Origin: CALESS01 sp041741455
GTDB lineage: Bacteria > Chloroflexota > Anaerolineae > Anaerolineales > Anaerolineaceae
Direction: 5' to 3'
Assembly: GCA_041741455.1 (NCBI GenBank)
Contig: JBGSJZ010000128.1
Coordinates: forward strand, 1-35,233
DNA: 35,233 bases
In this document: positions 8,439 through 15,672 of the stretch, one piece after another
Position numbering within the stretch: the first letter of the stretch is position 1
Layout of the letters: every line of letters starts with the position of its first letter
Notes under the pieces: generated by a model
The model's input: the letters and a program-made list of their open reading frames with translations, nothing else
The model's database searches: none
Told to the model about the DNA's origin: nothing
Position numbers and translations under genes: made by a program

Positions 8439-9119
8439 TTACTTTCCAGTCAGAAAAGGATAAGCATCAAAGAAAGCACGGGAATGCGTTAAATGCTCTG
8501 CCTGCAACAGAGCCAGTTCGGAGGCAAGGCGCACAGCTTCTTGGGCGGTATCCACATCATACCAGGACGGTGTAAGAGCCACATGGAGGGAGAGGGTTTC
8601 GGCCCGAGCGAGGGTCTGCGAATGAACCAGGGATGTGCTCCAATCAATTTGCTGAAAGATCACCGGGCATGGTTTTCTTAAACCAATCAGATAATATCCT
8701 CCATCCTCGCCTGGACCCAAAACGACATCATTGTCATTTAAACTGTTAAAAGCCTGTAACAGATAATTCCGTGGGAGGGATGGACCATCGGAATTGAGAG
8801 CGATCACGTGATTGTAGCCGATTGAAAACAAATGACCCATCGCCTGAACCAGGCATTCTCCGATATCCGCGCCGTCGACCGGGATAAGCAAGGTGTCCGG
8901 TGGAGTAATTTGTTCAAAATAATCCCGGGAACCAGCGGGGGTGATCGCCACAGCCAAACGGACTCCGGTGAGGCTGCTGGCCAATGTAAAGGTGTCCAAC
9001 AGCAATGCCTCATAAAATTCAGAGGCCTGTTGTGGAGTGAATGGTGGGCAAAGACGGGTTTTGGTATATCCGATGCGTGGCTGTTTGGCCATGATCACCA
9101 GGGCTGCAGTTATTTCCAT
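8439..9119 (-). CDS. TIGR04282 family glycosyltransferase-like protein (DUF2064)
   Basis: Cytoplasmic GT-A/nucleotidyltransferase-fold protein, 226 aa, matching the TIGR04282/DUF2064 pattern. It has N-terminal ALVIMAKQPRIGYTKTRLCP, then NSDGPSLP (the DxD-like site is replaced by SDGP as usual in the family), and VVLGPGEDGGYYLIGL near residue 145. Start ATG 9119 is chosen because the longer frame enters the upstream gene; ATG 9119 lies 2 nt beyond that gene's stop. The family was named from clusters with radical SAM proteins in arsenosugar synthesis. A radical SAM gene is present here, but no arsM-like gene is next to it, so arsenosugar synthesis is not supported. Confidence 0.82.
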   Translation of the reverse strand: MEITAALVIMAKQPRIGYTKTRLCPPFTPQQASEFYEALLLDTFTLASSLTGVRLAVAITPAGSRDYFEQITPPDTLLIPVDGADIGECLVQAMGHLFSIGYNHVIALNSDGPSLPRNYLLQAFNSLNDNDVVLGPGEDGGYYLIGLRKPCPVIFQQIDWSTSLVHSQTLARAETLSLHVALTPSWYDVDTAQEAVRLASELALLQAEHLTHSRAFFDAYPFLTGK

Positions 9120-9121
9120 GA

Positions 9122-9808
9122 TTAATTCCGCGCGTACCGCAAAATCAAGCGAAGGATTTGCGTTGACGCCAGCACAGAGCCGCGCCATGTGCCTGTGATC
9201 TTGGATTTACCCCCGCGTCGGGCATGATAAGAGACCGGTATCTCGACGATCTTCCAGCCGCGCCGAGCCGCCTTCGCAATCATCTCGGTAGGCAGGCCAT
9301 AGGTCATTTCCTGTAAATCCAGGGAAAGAATAGGCTCACGCCGCCCTGCCCGAAATGGACTGAGGTCGGTTAAGCGCAGACGATAAATCCAGCGAAACAT
9401 CACGGCGGCCACATAATTGCCAAGCCACTGCGTCCAGGGCATCGCGCCGGAATCCATTTCTCCTGCCAGGCGCGATCCTAAAACCAGATCGGCCTGCCCA
9501 CTCACAAGCGGCGCGAGAAGTTCAGGTAAATGTCTTGGATCATCCGCACCATCCGCGTCGAGAAAGACAACCACTTTTCCGGTCGCAGCTAACAACCCGC
9601 TATGACAGGCCCGGCCGTATCCGCGCCGGGCTTCATGAACCACTCGCGCGCCGGCCTGTTCTGCGATGGATACGGTAGCATCCGTAGAACCGCCGTCGAC
9701 TACTAGAATTTCGTGTGTCCACTCCAACGGAATAGCGGATAATACATACCCTATACTTTCAGCTTCGTTAAGTGCCGGCATGATGATGCTGACGATTTTT
9801 TCTGCCAT
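9122..9808 (-). CDS. Polyprenol-phosphate sugar synthase-like GT2
   Basis: Soluble family 2 glycosyltransferase, 228 aa, of the dolichyl-/undecaprenyl-phosphate mannose or glucose synthase type. Motifs: IIMPALNEAESIGYVL at the N-terminus, VVDGGSTDAT near 40, FLDADGADDP (DxD) near 90, and VLGSRLAGEMDSGAM near 120. There are no obvious C-terminal TM helices, as in short DPM1 enzymes. Start ATG 9808 has AAGG nine bases upstream; an alternative ATG at 9838 is possible. Either start lies outside the upstream radical SAM frame, which ends at 9858. The probable role is making the lipid-linked sugar used by the GT-C enzyme two genes downstream. Confidence 0.82.
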   Translation of the reverse strand: MAEKIVSIIMPALNEAESIGYVLSAIPLEWTHEILVVDGGSTDATVSIAEQAGARVVHEARRGYGRACHSGLLAATGKVVVFLDADGADDPRHLPELLAPLVSGQADLVLGSRLAGEMDSGAMPWTQWLGNYVAAVMFRWIYRLRLTDLSPFRAGRREPILSLDLQEMTYGLPTEMIAKAARRGWKIVEIPVSYHARRGGKSKITGTWRGSVLASTQILRLILRYARN

Positions 9809-9857
9809 CGTGTTTAGCCTTATTTTGGTCACCTTCATACAGAAGGTTGAATTACCC

Positions 9858-10637
9858 TCAGGTAAATGTTTTGAGCGGTCCGTTTTCGCCCCGCTCATGG
9901 GCGTCAAGTTGCTCGCGCACAAGCTGTACTGCAGCTGACAGTGGTGAAATTTTTGAAGAAACCAACATATCTTTCTCTGTAGCCAGTGGATGCCAATAGA
10001 TTCCATCGACGTTTGCGGTAATCTCGGGAGATAGGTTGTCTAATCCAACTTCAATTCCTTCCGTCGAAAAACCTCTTCGAGCGAGGGGACGAATAAGGTG
10101 ATCTTCTTCGGGTATGCCGAGTGAAAGGTGAAAGCTGCAAATTTCATCCAGATGAGCAGCATTGGCACTGGTTTCTGTCGTGGACAGTCGCACGCGAAAC
10201 CCATTGGCTTGTAATGTTTGAATGCCTTCAACCGTGCGAAGCCAGGTGCCCGTCCCGCGGTAAGCATCATGATGTTCGGCGCGCCCGCCATCCAGACTGA
10301 CCTGGATGACCAGCTGATCATTAGCGACCGCTTTCAGCCTTTCCAACCGTTTCCCTTTGATCAACATGGCGTTGGTCAATAAAATGGTTGGCAATCGTTG
10401 GGACGCATAACTCAGTATGGCGAAAATATCATCCGAGATCAGAGGTTCGCCCCCGGTAAAATAGACACACGAAAATCCAGCCTCTACTGCCTCGTCAATC
10501 AGCCCACAGACGGTATCCAGAGATATTGCCCTGCGCGGTGCAGATGGACTGGATTGCGCCACGCAGTACGAGCAGCTCAGATTACAGTCGTAGTTCGTGT
10601 AAATCCAAAGTTTGCAAAGCGATCTATCAGAATTCAT
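9858..10637 (-). CDS. Radical SAM protein without SPASM domain
   Basis: Radical SAM enzyme of 259 aa with the 4Fe-4S motif CNLSCSYC (Cys18, 22, 25) and the SAM-binding YFTGGEPLI near residue 60. A conserved VSLDG stretch lies near 125. The C-terminal third contains no cysteine cluster, so there is no SPASM/twitch auxiliary iron-sulfur site. It resembles anaerobic-maturase-like or heme-biosynthesis-like radical SAM proteins, but the substrate is not recognisable. ATG 10637 is preferred over an upstream TTG at 10676. It is the first gene of the six-gene envelope glycosyltransferase block, so modification of a lipid or sugar is possible, but this is inference from context. Confidence 0.85.
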   Translation of the reverse strand: MNSDRSLCKLWIYTNYDCNLSCSYCVAQSSPSAPRRAISLDTVCGLIDEAVEAGFSCVYFTGGEPLISDDIFAILSYASQRLPTILLTNAMLIKGKRLERLKAVANDQLVIQVSLDGGRAEHHDAYRGTGTWLRTVEGIQTLQANGFRVRLSTTETSANAAHLDEICSFHLSLGIPEEDHLIRPLARRGFSTEGIEVGLDNLSPEITANVDGIYWHPLATEKDMLVSSKISPLSAAVQLVREQLDAHERGENGPLKTFT

Positions 10638-10937
10638 AGTGGCTCTTTTGACACCTAAATAAAATCGAATTCCCAAAAGGGCAGGTCTTAACAGCTATTT
10701 TTACTGGTGATCTTACCTGGCGTTGATAAAATCCGGTTGAAAAGTCTTGTTTAGGATAGCATGATTTCCCAAATTGATTACCAAGAGGTATGTGGCTACG
10801 AGTAACTGTGTCCCAAATCAATACAGGTTGACTCGATCAAGAAAAGAACTATGTCCCGGCCAGTTCTTCAAAAGGGAGATAACGTTCTAATGCGGATATT
10901 TGAACTGAGGATGAGCTGGAATGGAATAATGGATATT
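10638..10937. other. 300-bp gap between two minus-strand blocks
   Basis: No credible coding region is seen. It separates the end of the glycogen debranching gene from the start of the radical SAM gene, and probably holds a terminator for the former and the promoter for the latter. I could not identify a clear hairpin or promoter by eye. Confidence 0.4.
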
Positions 10938-12923
10938 TCATTCGATTTTCTCCCCTCGATATGAAAAAATTTCGTCCTGAATGTCGGCCAACACACGCAA
11001 AACCTCAGCCACACTCCACGCCTGAGCAAAACATCCACGAGGTGTAAATGGAGGATCACCGTCAAAAATCTCGCTAATGCTTCCCAATCCATGATCCGAA
11101 AGATGATGGATTAAAGGTTCCAAGAACGAACGAGCCGTGGAAGGATCTTTATAAACCCTAAGGTGGGCGCTTACAAAAGGGCCGATGAGCCATGCCCACA
11201 CTGTACCCTGGTGATAAGCGCCATCCCGCTGACGCGCATCACCCCCATAATGCCCGATGTAGCCGGGCTCACCCGGTGCAAGGCTGCGCAGACCATGTGA
11301 GGTGAGTAATTGGCGTCCACTTATATCCACTACGGCTTTTTGATGATCCATTTCCAAGGGGCTGTGATTTAAAGAGACCGCAAATAACTGGTTGGGCCTC
11401 AATGCATCATCATTTCCATCCGGGCCGTCAATGACATCGTAACAAAATCCCCGATCCTCGTTCCAGAATTTTGAAAAACTCTCTTGCACCCGGTTGGCCA
11501 GGGTCATATAACGATCCGGCTGCTTCCCGAGCAAACGCGCAAAATCTGCCATGCTGAGCAAAGCGTTATACCATAGAGCGTTGATTTCTACCGGCTTGCC
11601 AATCCGTGGCGTGACCACCCAATCACCAACTTTGGCATCCATCCAGGTTAATTGCACACCCTTTTCACCGGCATAAAGGAGACCATCTGAGGGGTCAACA
11701 TGAATCTGGTAACGCGTGCCGCGCTCGTGCCAATCAATGATTTCTGCGAGCACCGGGAAGAGTTCTGCTAATAGTTTCTCATCATGGGTGGCCGTGAAAT
11801 AAGCGCGGATGGCTTCAAAATACCACAAGGTCGCATCGACAGTATTGTATTCAGGCACCTCGCCGGCATCCGGAAAGCGGTTGGGCAGCATGCCCTGGTC
11901 CACATATTGGGCAAATGTTCGCAGGATGCTGCGAGCAACCTCATGGCGGCCGGTGACCAGGGTCAGACCGGGTAAGCTGATCATGGTGTCCCTGCCCCAA
12001 TCTCCGAACCAGTGATATCCTGCCAGGATCGTTCGCCCGTCCGCATCCGCATTCGTAGGGCGGCGAGCAATGAACTGGTCCGCAGCCAGGCAAAGTTGCG
12101 CAGGAAGCTGCGGTGCCAACGAAGCCAGCCCTTGTTCGTAGGTTTGTCTTTTCAGGAAGGCCGGTGCACCATCCAATTCGGGTTCTGGTTCGGTGCTGAT
12201 GACAAAAGTCACCGCTTCGCCAATCGCGAGCGTCACTTTAAACTCACCTACATCCAGATGATCCTCAAGGCTGCCAAGACCGCGATATTGTTCCACACTG
12301 AGCTCAAAATTTTGATACCATTCGTGAGTGGGCGTTACTTCAGCCCGTTTGCTTAGAATGACAAAAGGTATCGCCCCTTCAAAAGCGGTCACCTGCAAGC
12401 CGTGCTTTACCCTTTCGACCTGCATGTTCCAACCGTCTCCTCTCGTCGTGCCGTGATAATCACGGTAATTTACCAAGGCCTTGGCCAGGAAAGTGAGAGG
12501 GGAAGTTGCTCTCTCCACATAATAAGAAACGTAGGTTGTGTTTTCGCCTGGTTGCATCCAGATACGTTTTATAAATCGTGCATCAGCGAATGCGTAGCTC
12601 CAAACAGGGGTTGTGCCGTCTAAATGAAACCGCTCGATGTGATAAAAACCCAATGGGTCGACGATATCACCTGACCAGCGGTTAGCAAATAATGGATATT
12701 GGCTGCCATTATAGGTGACTGTTTCGTCCAGTTTGGCTGCCAGCAAGGTTCGCCCAAGCGGTGGCTGAAGTGCAGCGACGAGCAAGCCATGATAACGACG
12801 CGTTAACAGGCCCGCCACTGTTCCTGAGGCATAGCCACCTATCCCGTTGGTGACCAGCCATTCTTTTGCCTGTGCAATTACCAGATCGCCACAAATACTT
12901 CTACCAAACTCGATATTCGACAT
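10938..12923 (-). CDS. Glycogen debranching enzyme, archaeal/bacterial type (GH133)
   Basis: Amylo-alpha-1,6-glucosidase that removes branch glucose from glycogen, 661 aa. The N-terminal GDE_N beta-domain begins with FGRSICGDL and EWLVTNGIGGYASGTVAGLLTRRYHGLL, split here as two recognised blocks. The C-terminal (alpha/alpha)6 catalytic domain carries AGYHWFGDWGRDTMISLPGL near residue 300, and the end has GSISEIFDGDPP and RGCFAQAWSVAE. Start ATG 12923 is used because the upstream extension lies inside nnrE and is non-homologous. It follows nnrE by 28 nt and belongs to the carbohydrate block. Family assignment is confident. Confidence 0.93.
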   Translation of the reverse strand: MSNIEFGRSICGDLVIAQAKEWLVTNGIGGYASGTVAGLLTRRYHGLLVAALQPPLGRTLLAAKLDETVTYNGSQYPLFANRWSGDIVDPLGFYHIERFHLDGTTPVWSYAFADARFIKRIWMQPGENTTYVSYYVERATSPLTFLAKALVNYRDYHGTTRGDGWNMQVERVKHGLQVTAFEGAIPFVILSKRAEVTPTHEWYQNFELSVEQYRGLGSLEDHLDVGEFKVTLAIGEAVTFVISTEPEPELDGAPAFLKRQTYEQGLASLAPQLPAQLCLAADQFIARRPTNADADGRTILAGYHWFGDWGRDTMISLPGLTLVTGRHEVARSILRTFAQYVDQGMLPNRFPDAGEVPEYNTVDATLWYFEAIRAYFTATHDEKLLAELFPVLAEIIDWHERGTRYQIHVDPSDGLLYAGEKGVQLTWMDAKVGDWVVTPRIGKPVEINALWYNALLSMADFARLLGKQPDRYMTLANRVQESFSKFWNEDRGFCYDVIDGPDGNDDALRPNQLFAVSLNHSPLEMDHQKAVVDISGRQLLTSHGLRSLAPGEPGYIGHYGGDARQRDGAYHQGTVWAWLIGPFVSAHLRVYKDPSTARSFLEPLIHHLSDHGLGSISEIFDGDPPFTPRGCFAQAWSVAEVLRVLADIQDEIFSYRGEKIE

Positions 12924-12951
12924 TGCATCACCCAATCCAAAATTCCAATCA

Positions 12952-13692
12952 TTACTTGAGACGAATAATGTCACTTTGTGCGAACAGGGGTCCAACGGCG
13001 AGTGCGAGAGAAGGTTCTGCGTAAAGCGACGCCGGGACGCTGATGTCTGCCAGATATAGTTCACCGACGTGGGACTCAACCCCCTCGGCGCGCAGTCCAT
13101 CCTTGGGCAGCGCTAACGTCATCGTCGCCGTGGCGCGAATGGCCGGATCGAACACCCTACCCGTCGTGGTGTCCACACCGGATGGTGCATCGAGGGCCAG
13201 GATGGGAGCAGATTGGCTATTTGCCCAACGGATCATATCAGCTGCGTCACCGCGTGGAGCGCCTTTCAAGCTGTAGCCAATCAGGCCGTCGATGATCAGT
13301 ATGGAGTGTTCCGTGTTATCTAGCTGTTGCGCAGACCCAACCGGTACGTTCATTCGACGGATGATGTCAAGTTGATGAGCGGGTACGGGTGTAAATTCTT
13401 CATCGGGTCGAGAGGTGAAAACCTGCACTTTTGCACCCCAGTTATGCAAACGGCGCGCGCATACCAGAGCTCCACCCCCATTACCACCCGTGCCGGCTAA
13501 CACGATGACTCGTTTCTCACCGGGGTCGCCATCGAGAAAACGAATACGCGCCAGGTGAGCCAGGTTTCGTCCGGCGTTCTCCATCATCTGGATCAGCTCG
13601 ATTTTATAATCCTGCATCATTGCCCGGTCGACTTCGATCATTTGTTGGGTATTTAGATACGGGATCTTCTCTTTAGTAAAAGGGATGACCAT
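12952..13692 (-). CDS. nnrE: NAD(P)HX epimerase (YjeF N-terminal domain protein)
   Basis: Single-domain YjeF-N protein, 246 aa, that repairs hydrated NAD(P)H by epimerising R- to S-NAD(P)HX. Motifs: N-terminal EVDRAMMQDYKIELIQMMENAGRN, the phosphate-binding AGTGGNGGGALVCARRL near 65, LIIDGLIGYSLKGAPRG near 130, and LDAPSGVDTTTG near 165. The usual NNGGDG core reads GGNGGGA here, losing the first Asn and the Asp. The catalytic-loop Asp residues in IDGL and LDAPSG are kept. The C-terminal dehydratase (NnrD) domain is absent. Its place between an SDR and the debranching enzyme may reflect NAD(P)H-dependent metabolism in the same operon. Confidence 0.85.
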   Translation of the reverse strand: MVIPFTKEKIPYLNTQQMIEVDRAMMQDYKIELIQMMENAGRNLAHLARIRFLDGDPGEKRVIVLAGTGGNGGGALVCARRLHNWGAKVQVFTSRPDEEFTPVPAHQLDIIRRMNVPVGSAQQLDNTEHSILIIDGLIGYSLKGAPRGDAADMIRWANSQSAPILALDAPSGVDTTTGRVFDPAIRATATMTLALPKDGLRAEGVESHVGELYLADISVPASLYAEPSLALAVGPLFAQSDIIRLK

Positions 13693-13729
13693 TTTAGCCT
13701 TCGTTTGGTTGGTTTCTTTTTGTTTTCAT

Positions 13730-14551
13730 CTACTCGGAGGACCAGGGTGTACGGAAATCGGGATACAGCGTCAATCCACCATCGACAAATAACGTCTGAC
13801 CGGTGATGTAGGACGCATCATCAGAAGCCAGAAAAGTAGTAACGATAGCCATCTCCTCGGCAGTTCCAGAGCGCCCCATGGGGATGTGTTTTTCAACCTC
13901 TCTTTTTTTCTCCGGGTCGTCTATCCAGGCACGATTGATTGGGGTAATGGTGGCGCCGGGTCCAATCCCGTTCACCCGGATGCCGCGTCCGGCGTATTCC
14001 AAGGCCAGTGTCCTGGTCAGGTTCTGCATACCACCTTTGCTGACCGAATAACTGACAAAACGAGGTTTAGGGATTTGCTGGTGTACGCTGGATATGTTGA
14101 TGATCACACCGGGTTTATCTTTCGCCAGGAAGTGCTTGATCGCCTCCCGCGCTGCCACAAAAGACCCGATCAGGTTCACATTCAAGACCTGCTCAAAGGC
14201 ATCCAAACTCATTAGGTGGGAGTCGGATGCTATCTGGATTCCTGCATTATTGATCAGGATGTCTAACCCTCCCAATTTCTCGACGACTTCCGAGATCATG
14301 TGGATGACCTGATCCTCGTTTGTGAGATCGGCTTGTACCAAGATATGGTTGACACCATGTATTTTTACATCATGCACGCACTGATCTAATGCTCTATGTA
14401 CCAACTCATCCGTTTCCACTGCTTCCTGGCTTTGCGCCCGGTAATTGATGGCTACATGCGCGCCTTCGGAGGCAAACTGCACTGCAATGGCCTGTCCTAT
14501 GCCGGATGTGCCTCCGGTGATCAGAACATTTTTTCCCTTGAGACCTTTCAT
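13730..14551 (-). CDS. Short-chain dehydrogenase/reductase, glucose 1-dehydrogenase-like
   Basis: Classical SDR of 273 aa with NAD(P)-binding TGGTSGIGQAIA at the N-terminus, NNAG near residue 95, the catalytic Ser in INISSVHQ, and YSVSK with Tyr and Lys near 165. The C-terminus has the usual GQTLFVDGG. Start ATG 14551 has AGGAG eight bases upstream. The overall sequence is closest in style to bacterial glucose 1-dehydrogenases, but substrates of SDRs cannot be read from motifs. It lies between the aldolase and nnrE in the carbohydrate block, which fits oxidation of a sugar. Confidence 0.85.
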   Translation of the reverse strand: MKGLKGKNVLITGGTSGIGQAIAVQFASEGAHVAINYRAQSQEAVETDELVHRALDQCVHDVKIHGVNHILVQADLTNEDQVIHMISEVVEKLGGLDILINNAGIQIASDSHLMSLDAFEQVLNVNLIGSFVAAREAIKHFLAKDKPGVIINISSVHQQIPKPRFVSYSVSKGGMQNLTRTLALEYAGRGIRVNGIGPGATITPINRAWIDDPEKKREVEKHIPMGRSGTAEEMAIVTTFLASDDASYITGQTLFVDGGLTLYPDFRTPWSSE

Positions 14552-14662
14552 TAATTCTTCTCCTGATAACAAATTGGTGAGGGACTGGGACTCACTTCCT
14601 TTCTCCTCATCTCACAGGGAGGGGAAAAGACCGTTTTTGAGAGGGCCCTTACCATGGTGCTA

Positions 14663-15580
14663 TCATTGGCTATATACCCTAATCATTTCATTCAGCAAGT
14701 GTAAAGCTTCTGGTTTCGTGCGCTGGAAAGCATTGCGCCCGATAATGGAGCCGAATCCGCCGCCATCCCGAATAGCAATCGCCTCTTCCAAAATAGCTTC
14801 ATCAGCATCTTTCTTCGCACCACCTGAAAATATAACGATACGGCGACCATTAAAGGCGCTTTGTATGACATGACGCACCCGGTCGGTGAGGGTTTCCCGT
14901 GGAATCGCATATTGCTCATAAATCTTGCGGGCAGCTTCCAATTCTAATTTTGCAGACGGAAGTTTAACTTTGATTATGTTGGCGCCAAGTTGGGCAGCGA
15001 TTTGAGCCGAATAAGCGATCACATCCAGGGCCGTTTCTCCTTCTGCGGATAGCGCACTGCCGCGCGCATAGGACCAGACGACCACAGCCAGTCCAGCTGA
15101 TTTCGCTTCCTGGGTCAACCTCATTAACTGTTCATATAGCAAACGCCGTTCCGCAGTGCCTGGGTAGATCGTGTAACCAATGGCAACACAACCAAGCCGT
15201 AAAGCATCTGAAACTGTGGCAGTTTGGGCTCCGAGTGGATCTTTCTCATCTTGTAAAATATCGTGATTATTAACTTTTAAGATGAGTGGTATATCCCCAG
15301 CATAATCGGCCGCGATTGCTTCCAAGAAACCTAAAGGCGCAGCATAAGCATTTAACCCTGCCTCAATGGCCAATTCGATGTGATAACGAGGATCATACGC
15401 CGGGGGATTTGAAGCAAAACTGCGTCCAGGGCCGTGTTCAAATCCTTGGTCGACGGGTAGAATGATCATCCGACCAGTTCCTGCTAGCCGACCGTGGTTA
15501 AGCAAACGGGCCAAATTGGTTGTAACTCCTGGATTCTCGCTACGATACCATCCTTGAATTTCTTTCGTGCGATCTGACAT
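14663..15580 (-). CDS. fbaB: Class I fructose-bisphosphate aldolase, DhnA/FbaB type
   Basis: Schiff-base aldolase of the archaeal/DhnA family, 305 aa, cleaving fructose 1,6-bisphosphate in glycolysis. Visible features: the N-terminal IILPVDQGFEHGPGRSF block near residue 40, LILKVNNHD near 100, the Schiff-base lysine region ANIIKVKLP near 205, and the phosphate-binding IFSGGAKKDADE near 250. ATG 15580 has a strong AAAGGAGA site. It is transcribed with the GH63 glucosidase upstream and the SDR downstream, consistent with catabolism of released glucose. Confidence 0.92.
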   Translation of the reverse strand: MSDRTKEIQGWYRSENPGVTTNLARLLNHGRLAGTGRMIILPVDQGFEHGPGRSFASNPPAYDPRYHIELAIEAGLNAYAAPLGFLEAIAADYAGDIPLILKVNNHDILQDEKDPLGAQTATVSDALRLGCVAIGYTIYPGTAERRLLYEQLMRLTQEAKSAGLAVVVWSYARGSALSAEGETALDVIAYSAQIAAQLGANIIKVKLPSAKLELEAARKIYEQYAIPRETLTDRVRHVIQSAFNGRRIVIFSGGAKKDADEAILEEAIAIRDGGGFGSIIGRNAFQRTKPEALHLLNEMIRVYSQ

Positions 15581-15672
15581 TTGATTTTCTCCTTTTATGC
15601 GGACACGATGAGCTTTTTAACAGAGCGGTAGATTGGTCGTGATGTCTTGTGGTCCACCAAGAACTCACATCC

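Noticed and set aside
8439..10637. Arsenosugar biosynthesis cluster
   Set aside because: Although TIGR04282 and a radical SAM gene occur together, no arsenic methyltransferase or ArsS-specific feature is visible, and the neighbours are lipid-linked glycosyltransferases.
14572..14662. Possible hairpin GTGAG/CTCAC between fbaB and the SDR gene
   Set aside because: Stem of only five pairs with no U-tract; not distinguishable from chance.
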